From a bacterium (GTDB taxonomy: Bacteria > Zhuqueibacterota > QNDG01 > JAGLOF01): a stretch of DNA of 48,885 nucleotides. The notes beneath the pieces were generated by a model. That model saw only the letters and a program-made list of their open reading frames with translations. It was not told the DNA's origin and ran no database searches. The stretch is from the NCBI GenBank assembly GCA_023139105.1, contig JAGLOF010000125.1, positions 1 through 48,885 of the forward strand. The letters run 5' to 3'. The position numbers and the translations under genes were made by a program. Below, one piece after another: positions 43,834 to 48,885 of the stretch. The number at the start of each line of letters is the position of its first letter. Position 1 is the first letter of the stretch.

Positions 43834-43876
43834 TTTGTCCGACTTTATCGTTTAAATAATTGTCCGACTTTATCGT
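43834..43876 (+). promoter_or_regulatory. Direct-repeat operator before the third PadR gene
   Basis: TTGTCCGACTTTATCGT occurs twice (43835-43851 and 43860-43876), perfectly repeated at exactly 25-bp spacing, ending 20 bases before the TTG start of the PadR gene. The layout equals that at 11579 and 14607, while the repeat sequence is only distantly similar and lies on the other strand relative to its gene. Confidence 0.65.
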
Positions 43877-43896
43877 ACATATATCAGGAGAAAATA

Positions 43897-44226
43897 TTGA
43901 AGTTATTGACCATGAATGAACAGATACTTCTGCTTGCTGTTTTGCGTCTAAAAGAGAACGCTTATGGTGTTTCAATACGCGACCATATCATTGAAATTAC
44001 TGGAAAATCCATGGTCTATGGTACACTATATAACAGCCTGGACAAATTAGTGAAAAAAGGTTATGTAATTACAAGAGAAGGCGAACCCACCAGTGAACGG
44101 GGAGGGCGCAGAAAAATCTATTACACACTTACTCCTGAAGCCCGTACCGCATTGAGACATGCAAAATATGTTCAATCTGCTCTATGGAATGACATGTCTG
44201 ACCCCATACTAAAGGGAGAACTTTAA
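43897..44226 (+). CDS. PadR-type regulator paired with permease, 109 aa
   Basis: Short PadR protein starting MKLLTMNEQILLLAVLRLKE. Recognition part: NAYGVSIRDHIIEITGKSMV, GTLYNSLDKL; wing: GEPTSERGGRRKIYYTLTP; C-terminal helix RHAKYVQSALWNDMSD. It is very close to the protein at 11242. The start is TTG at 43897 (AGGAG seven bases before), matching the first residue of its paralogues. TAATG joins it to the permease gene with a one-base overlap, implying translational coupling. It is probably an autorepressor acting on the repeats at 43834-43876. Confidence 0.92.
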   Translation: MKLLTMNEQILLLAVLRLKENAYGVSIRDHIIEITGKSMVYGTLYNSLDKLVKKGYVITREGEPTSERGGRRKIYYTLTPEARTALRHAKYVQSALWNDMSDPILKGEL

Positions 44227-46817
44227 TGAGAGAACAGAAGCAAAAATCTTCTCCCTTTTTCGCTCACTGGCTCCTTAAAAGAATGACATCCTATGATCGT
44301 CGATATGGATGCTTTGGCGACCTGGAAGAAGAGTATCAGCGCAGAGTAAAGAGTGGCAGCACAGGCAGAGCTGGTGCATGGTATTACTCCCAGGTAATTC
44401 GATCACTCCCTGCATACTTCTCTCATCTCATATTTTGGAGGTTCACTATGATTCAAAACTATTTCAAAATTGCGTGGCGCAGCCTGCTTAAATATAAAAA
44501 CTACTCATTTATAAATATCCTTGGGCTGAGCATCGGACTTGCCGCCTGTCTTCTTATTTTACTCTACATTCGATATGAGACCAGTTACGACTCCTATCAT
44601 CCTCATGCAGATCGCATCTATCGTGTGGCCAAATCTCAGGAAACTGCAAACAAGGTTGATCAGTTAGCCTCCAATGTTACAGAAGTAGCACCAACTCTAA
44701 AAGAGCGCTTTCCAGAAGTTGAAGAGGCTGCACGGGCCGGAAGTGCCCACTTCAGGTATATCAAGGCTGGTAATCAAAAATTTTTACACGACAAACTAAT
44801 AGTAATGGATCCGGAGATGCTCTCACTCTTTCACATCCCCCTGATTGCCGGAGATCCTGCTACAGCACTTAATCAACCCGATGCCATACTGATTACCACG
44901 GCCATTGGAAAAAAATATTTCGGTACTGCTAATCCCATGGGCAAGACAATTTTTATAGACACTGTGGCCCATCATGTCACAGGCATTGTTGCATCCAGTC
45001 CGGGAAATACACATTTGAAATATGAGTTGATAAAACGGATGAAAATTGATGTAGATAATCCATTTCACCGGCCTTGGGGAGGATGGCACTGTATGAACTA
45101 CATCCGCCTTAAACCTGGAACCGATTTCGCTTTATTTCAAGAGAAAATACGTCGCTTACCTCACGAATATGAGGGTGAATATTTAGAACAAAGAGGTGTT
45201 GAATTCAACCTCTTCCTACAGCCGCTCAGGGATATCCACCTTCACTCACATCTTAAATGGGAGATAGAGCCTCCTGGCAACGCTCTCTACATCACTATTT
45301 TTAGTGCTGTCGGTATCTTTGTTCTATTAATTGCATGTATAAACTTCATGAATCTGGCCACAGCCCGATCAGCAGGCAGAGCTGGAGAAGTAGGTATTCG
45401 AAAAGTAATAGGTGCCCGGAGAGAGCAGCTGATCAACCAATTCCTGGGTGAATCCTTTCTGTTGACATTTATTGCTATGATGCTTGCAGCAGCTTCTGTT
45501 CTTTTTATCATGCCACTGTTTAATACCTGGGCTGGAATTCAACTTACGCACACTCAACTATTGGATCCGGTGGTTCTCTTCAGTGCAGCATTACTGATTC
45601 TGCTTACCGGAATTATTGGCGGTAGTTACCCGGCTTTCATCCTCTCTGCTTTTCGTCCTATTGCTGTACTACGTGGATCTATAAAGTCCGGGCAAAAAAG
45701 TTCTCTACTTCGTAAAGTTCTGGTTATATCCCAATTTGCCATATCCATAGCTCTGATGATTGCAACTCTTCTCTTCTTTGAACAACTCCAGTTTATGAAA
45801 AATGCTCCATTGGGATTTTCAAAAGAGCAGAAATTAATTATTGAATTCAATAGGGAGAATGTAACTGAGGAAAATCTCCAATCTGTCAAGACCGAATTTT
45901 TACGTCATCCTGCTGTTCAAACGACTTCGCTCTCTTCCAGCGTTCCCGGGCGATGGATGTACTTCTGGAATATGAGCTACTCCGGCGGCGGCCAGGAGGG
46001 ACGAAAAATGCTCAACGCCTATTGTGTAGACACTGATTTCATCAATTCTTATGACATTCAGATTACTGCCGGCAGAGGTTTTGAACAGGGCCGTGACAAC
46101 AATGGTTGGGTAATAAATGAAGCCGCTGTTTCTGCTTTCGGATGGCCTGATGCTGAAACTGCACTACAGGCCGGCCTGGGAGGACGGGGTAATCCTATCA
46201 TCGGAGTCGTGAAGGATTTTCACTTCAGGGGGCTTCAACAAGCAGTTGAACCTCTGGGCATTTTCCATATATCAGACGACTATCGCTACCTCACCCTGAC
46301 CATTGACACACGGCATACAGGTGAGGTGCTTCGATTCGTGGATGAGATCCATAGTCGGCTCTTCCCAGATAAAATCTACGAACACTTCTTTCTTGATAAA
46401 GATTTTGAGACCCAGTATCAGGCAGAAGAACGGCGAATCCGACTCTTTACCGGCTTTGCTATCCTGGGAGTATTCATCGCCTGTATCGGGCTTCTCGGCA
46501 TGTCTGCATTTATCGCAGAGCAGCGCACCAAAGAAATCGGTATCCGCAAAGTCCTTGGCGCTTCTGTGCCCCGGATCATCCTGATGCTGACCCGTGAATT
46601 CATTCTCTGGGTGCTGCTGTCCAATATCATTGCCTGGCCCATTGCCTGGATTGCTATGAATCACTGGTTCAATGATTTTGCCTATCGTATAGACCTGAAC
46701 TTATTTCCATTTTTAATTGCAGGTATATTGACCTTGATTATTGCCTTCTTCACAGTTGCTTATCAAGCAATCAAGGCCGGCTGCGGAGATCCGGTAGATG
46801 CATTAAAGTATGAATAA
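44226..46817 (+). CDS. MacB-like ABC transporter permease with prefix domain, 863 aa
   Basis: Third intact member of the PadR-linked permease set. Prefix domain at residues 1-75 (GCFGDLEEEYQRRVKSGSTG), first membrane helix near 97-117 (INILGLSIGLAACLLILLYI), first FtsX domain about 355-485 (ACINFMNLATARSAGRAGEV), second helix near 510, second periplasmic core, and C-terminal FtsX domain (RTKEIGIRKVLGASVPRIIL) ending DPVDALKYE. Its C-terminal domain is the most similar by eye to the orphan tail at 1845-2138. No ATPase is next to it. AAGGGAG serves as ribosome binding site. Confidence 0.9.
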   Translation: MREQKQKSSPFFAHWLLKRMTSYDRRYGCFGDLEEEYQRRVKSGSTGRAGAWYYSQVIRSLPAYFSHLIFWRFTMIQNYFKIAWRSLLKYKNYSFINILGLSIGLAACLLILLYIRYETSYDSYHPHADRIYRVAKSQETANKVDQLASNVTEVAPTLKERFPEVEEAARAGSAHFRYIKAGNQKFLHDKLIVMDPEMLSLFHIPLIAGDPATALNQPDAILITTAIGKKYFGTANPMGKTIFIDTVAHHVTGIVASSPGNTHLKYELIKRMKIDVDNPFHRPWGGWHCMNYIRLKPGTDFALFQEKIRRLPHEYEGEYLEQRGVEFNLFLQPLRDIHLHSHLKWEIEPPGNALYITIFSAVGIFVLLIACINFMNLATARSAGRAGEVGIRKVIGARREQLINQFLGESFLLTFIAMMLAAASVLFIMPLFNTWAGIQLTHTQLLDPVVLFSAALLILLTGIIGGSYPAFILSAFRPIAVLRGSIKSGQKSSLLRKVLVISQFAISIALMIATLLFFEQLQFMKNAPLGFSKEQKLIIEFNRENVTEENLQSVKTEFLRHPAVQTTSLSSSVPGRWMYFWNMSYSGGGQEGRKMLNAYCVDTDFINSYDIQITAGRGFEQGRDNNGWVINEAAVSAFGWPDAETALQAGLGGRGNPIIGVVKDFHFRGLQQAVEPLGIFHISDDYRYLTLTIDTRHTGEVLRFVDEIHSRLFPDKIYEHFFLDKDFETQYQAEERRIRLFTGFAILGVFIACIGLLGMSAFIAEQRTKEIGIRKVLGASVPRIILMLTREFILWVLLSNIIAWPIAWIAMNHWFNDFAYRIDLNLFPFLIAGILTLIIAFFTVAYQAIKAGCGDPVDALKYE

Positions 46818-46995
46818 AACCATATATTAATCGGCAGGTTCTTTCCAAAGTACAATCCGGGACGCAATGTCCGGATAACAGTTCATTCCTAAAGGAAGTT
46901 TAACAATGTAAATATTTTCAAGCTATAATCATTTATAAGCAGCAAAATGGTGCGGCGAGCGGCACACTATCCGGCTGAATTCTACGATGACTTTA

Positions 46996-47028
46996 AAAAG
47001 CCGCACACCTTTAAGGTGTGCGGCTTTT
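46996..47028. terminator. Strong bidirectional intrinsic terminator
   Basis: AAAAGCCGCACACC and GGTGTGCGGCTTTT form a perfect 14-bp stem around a 5-base loop, with an A-tract before and a T-tract after. It can therefore terminate the leftward argF transcript (stop at 47063) and the rightward permease transcript (stop at 46817). The stretch 46818-46995 shows nothing else. Confidence 0.9.
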
Positions 47029-47062
47029 ATTAAACAATAAAATATTGATCAATTATTACAGA

Positions 47063-48064
47063 TTATGCACCCAGCGTAGCCACCATAACGGCTTTAATTG
47101 TGTGCATACGGTTCTCGGCTTCATCGAAGACAACCGAAGCTTCTGACTCGAAGACTTCTTCACTGACTTCCATGGCGGGCACACCAAATTTCTCATTGAT
47201 CTCGGCGCCGATGGTGGTGTCAGTATTGTGGAAAGCAGGCAGACAGTGCATGAAAATGGTGTCGGCTTTGCCGGTGGCATCCATCATGGCTTTGTTCACC
47301 TGGTAGGGCAACAGCAGTTTGATGCGCTGTTCCCAGACTTCAGGGGCTTCACCCATGGAGACCCAGACGTCTGTGTAGATGACGTCGGCGCCTTTGACGC
47401 CGGCTTTCACGTCTTCAGTCAGTGTGATCTTGGCGCCGGTTCCTTTGGCAATCTCCAGACACTCATCAACCAGGGCCTTCTCAGGCTGTACTGACTTGGG
47501 GGCCACAATGCGGAAGTCCATGCCCATTTTGGCAGCACCAATCATGAGACTATTGGCCATGTTGTTACGTCCGTCACCTGTATAGGCGAAGGTAATCTCA
47601 TTCAAGGGGCGCTTGAACTGTTCCATGATGGTCAGGAAATCGGCCAGAATCTGGGTGGGATGGTACTCATTGGTCAAACCGTTCCAGACAGGCACACCGG
47701 CGTTGTCTGCCAATTCCTGTACTTTTTCCTGGCCAAAGCCACGGTACTCAATGCCGTCATACATACGACCCAGCACGCGGGCTGTGTCTTTCATGGTCTC
47801 TTTTTTACCAATCTGGCTGCCTGTGGGTCCAAGATAAGTCACATGGGCACCCTGATCCAATGCGGCCACTTCAAAGGCACAACGGGTACGGGTTGAGGCT
47901 TTCTCAAAGATCAGCGCAATGTTCTTGCCTGTCAGGCGGGGTTGTTCAATACCGGCGTATTTGGCTTTTTTCAGATCCATGGAGAGGTCCAGCAGGAACT
48001 GAATTTCTTTGGGAGTAAAGTCAAGCAATGTCAAAAAATTTCTATTTCTCAGATTGTAAGCCAT
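47063..48064 (-). CDS. argF: Ornithine carbamoyltransferase, 333 aa
   Basis: Makes citrulline from ornithine and carbamoyl phosphate in arginine synthesis (or the reverse in arginine fermentation). Carbamoyl-phosphate loop STRTR at 57-61; HPTQ near 134; [11 protein letters not shown]; ornithine loop DVWVSMGE; and HCLPAF with the catalytic Cys near 273. The length equals E. coli OTC. The start at 48064 ([11 protein letters not shown]) is chosen for its AAGGAGAC ribosome binding site, although the frame is open to 48142. Its codons are visibly GC-richer than those of the neighbouring genes, which suggests high expression or transfer. No other arg or arc gene is in the window, so biosynthetic versus catabolic use is undecided. 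Confidence 0.96.
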   Translation of the reverse strand: MAYNLRNRNFLTLLDFTPKEIQFLLDLSMDLKKAKYAGIEQPRLTGKNIALIFEKASTRTRCAFEVAALDQGAHVTYLGPTGSQIGKKETMKDTARVLGRMYDGIEYRGFGQEKVQELADNAGVPVWNGLTNEYHPTQILADFLTIMEQFKRPLNEITFAYTGDGRNNMANSLMIGAAKMGMDFRIVAPKSVQPEKALVDECLEIAKGTGAKITLTEDVKAGVKGADVIYTDVWVSMGEAPEVWEQRIKLLLPYQVNKAMMDATGKADTIFMHCLPAFHNTDTTIGAEINEKFGVPAMEVSEEVFESEASVVFDEAENRMHTIKAVMVATLGA

Positions 48065-48432
48065 GATGTCTCCTTGACTGATTAATATATTAAATTTTAA
48101 TGGGATATTGTTAAAATAATGAGAATATCTGTTACGGATCATGGATCCGAAGAATGGATGATGTAGTCAACAAATCGAACATGATGTCTCCATTATCATT
48201 GTTCCTCAAACTGGCGATAATATAAGAAGTTAAATGGGAAAATGAAATAAAAAAATGAGGCTAGTTCCATGGCTGCAAATAAGGCTAGCATATGCTTCAC
48301 ATAATCATGTTTTTACGGGTGAATGTTAAAGTTGAGTATGTAAATTTGCCCCCAGATTGCCAGTGCTGCTCTTCTGCTGATTCCCTGGGAGCAATGTATC
48401 TGGACTGATGAATCTTTTAACGGTAGTCATAA

Positions 48433-48535
48433 ATGATGAATATCCAATGTCCAATAGCCAATATCGAATGTCGAAGTAAGAACCCCTTGGAAATTCTACA
48501 TTCGGTGTTCTGCTGTTCGATATTCGGTCTGGTAA
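48433..48535. repeat. Inverted ATATCGAATGTCGAA-type repeat
   Basis: ATATCCAATGTCCAATAGCC and CAATATCGAATGTCGAAG on the left pair with CTACATTCGGTG and GTTCGATATTCGG on the right. AATGTCGAA and TTCGATATTCG are partially self-complementary. It has no coding capacity. Confidence 0.55.
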
Positions 48536-48560
48536 ATTTCAATAAAAAGTTATCGGAATT

Positions 48561-48668
48561 CAATATCCTTGGGGCATGGCAGGGTGGGAGCGTGTGCTTG
48601 GATAGAAATGCTCCTGCTCTTTATTCAAACACGGATAATAAATTTAATCCATTGAATACACGGAAAAA
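48561..48668 (+). repeat. Dispersed repeat family B1, copy 3, with family B fragment
   Basis: CAATATCCTTGGGGCATGGC (48561-48580), GCAGGGTGGGAGCGTG and TGCTCCTGCTCTTTATTC (from 48609) match 26815-26889 in reverse and 8296-8360 directly. TTGAATACACGGAAAAA at 48653-48669 is a scrap of family B. Confidence 0.7.
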
Positions 48669-48751
48669 CTTTTTTTTAAAAGATTCCTTGTTCCCACAGC
48701 CACCGGTAGGGACAAGATATTTCCTTTAATAGTGAACAGCCCTCCCACTAC

Positions 48752-48790
48752 TTGTCACCCCGGCAATCTCCCAGCCGGGGTCTTCATCCA
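48752..48790 (+). repeat. Hairpin related to family C
   Basis: TTGTCACCCCGGCAATCTCC then CAGCCGGGGTCTTCATC: an 8-bp ACCCCGGC/GCCGGGGT stem flanked by TGTC and TCTTC, as in the copies at 14980 and 15611, but with a compensated stem sequence, so the structure is conserved while the bases changed. Confidence 0.6.
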
Positions 48791-48885
48791 AATATATACG
48801 TTATCAAGATTCTGCTCCGCAGGGCCCCAGCCACTACTCCTCCACACCTATTCCCGATACAAACATTCGGGCTGAGTCCCGGTTC

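Larger units (their letters stand above)
48065..48885. other. Intergenic region with a mosaic of repeats
   Basis: No gene is supported. 48065-48430 holds the argF promoter region. From 48433 on, several unrelated repeat pieces follow each other. The window ends inside this mosaic. Confidence 0.6.

Overview
The window looks like a chromosomal segment of an AT-rich, Gram-negative bacterium of the FCB superphylum or a nearby candidate phylum (Marinimicrobia-, Calditrichota- or KSB1-like). The clues are: exported proteins with a FlgD-like/T9SS-like C-terminal module (20825-23119), a PorV/PorQ-type outer-membrane protein, a TonB-dependent receptor, MacB-like permeases carrying an N-terminal prefix domain and paired with PadR regulators, system II cytochrome c maturation (ResB/CcsA), and many intergenic dispersed repeats. 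No rRNA, tRNA, CRISPR array or intact transposase was seen. The phylum assignment is inference.

Layout. 0-2.1 kb is a gene graveyard: one exported orphan protein, a palindromic operator cluster, the N-terminal scrap of an integron-type tyrosine recombinase, hexamer-repeat elements and the tail of a deleted permease. 2.1-5.05 kb holds the first PadR/permease pair. 5.9-8.1 kb is resB-ccsA. 8.1-8.6 kb is a repeat block. 8.6-11.6 kb is the second PadR/permease pair, followed by an aspartic protease with PDZ (11.6-12.8) and a lipoprotein serine hydrolase of the beta-lactamase fold (13.1-14.5). 14.6-15.7 kb carries repeats around an orphan ribbon-helix-helix antitoxin. 15.8-23.1 kb is a tight four-gene cell-envelope operon of unknown function. 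23.5-25.3 kb is hipBA with its operators, then a tRNA-dihydrouridine synthase, a 1-kb repeat island with a truncated antitoxin, a C69 dipeptidase, RecQ and a convergent TonB-dependent receptor.

Further right are a beta-carbonic anhydrase, a YD-repeat-like exported protein, and a PadR regulator with a BPL_N-type lipoprotein. A three-gene plus-strand operon (37.7-41.2) encodes a metallo-beta-lactamase-fold hydrolase, a membrane adenylate cyclase and a GAF-SpoIIE phosphatase. A DPP-IV-like S9 peptidase, the third PadR/permease pair (43.9-46.8), a strong terminator and ornithine carbamoyltransferase close the coding part. The last 0.8 kb holds only repeats.

Main leads. (1) The four-gene envelope operon 15769-23119. 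(2) The self-contained cAMP-type module 37724-41193. (3) A shared operator layout at PadR loci: two ~16-bp direct repeats with exactly 25-bp spacing, at 11579, 14607 and 43834. (4) HipB operators, one lying on the hipB start codon. (5) A second permease tail continuing in frame after the TAG of the first permease. (6) An integrase remnant at 1254-1370. All family assignments come from reading motifs by eye; no database search was run.
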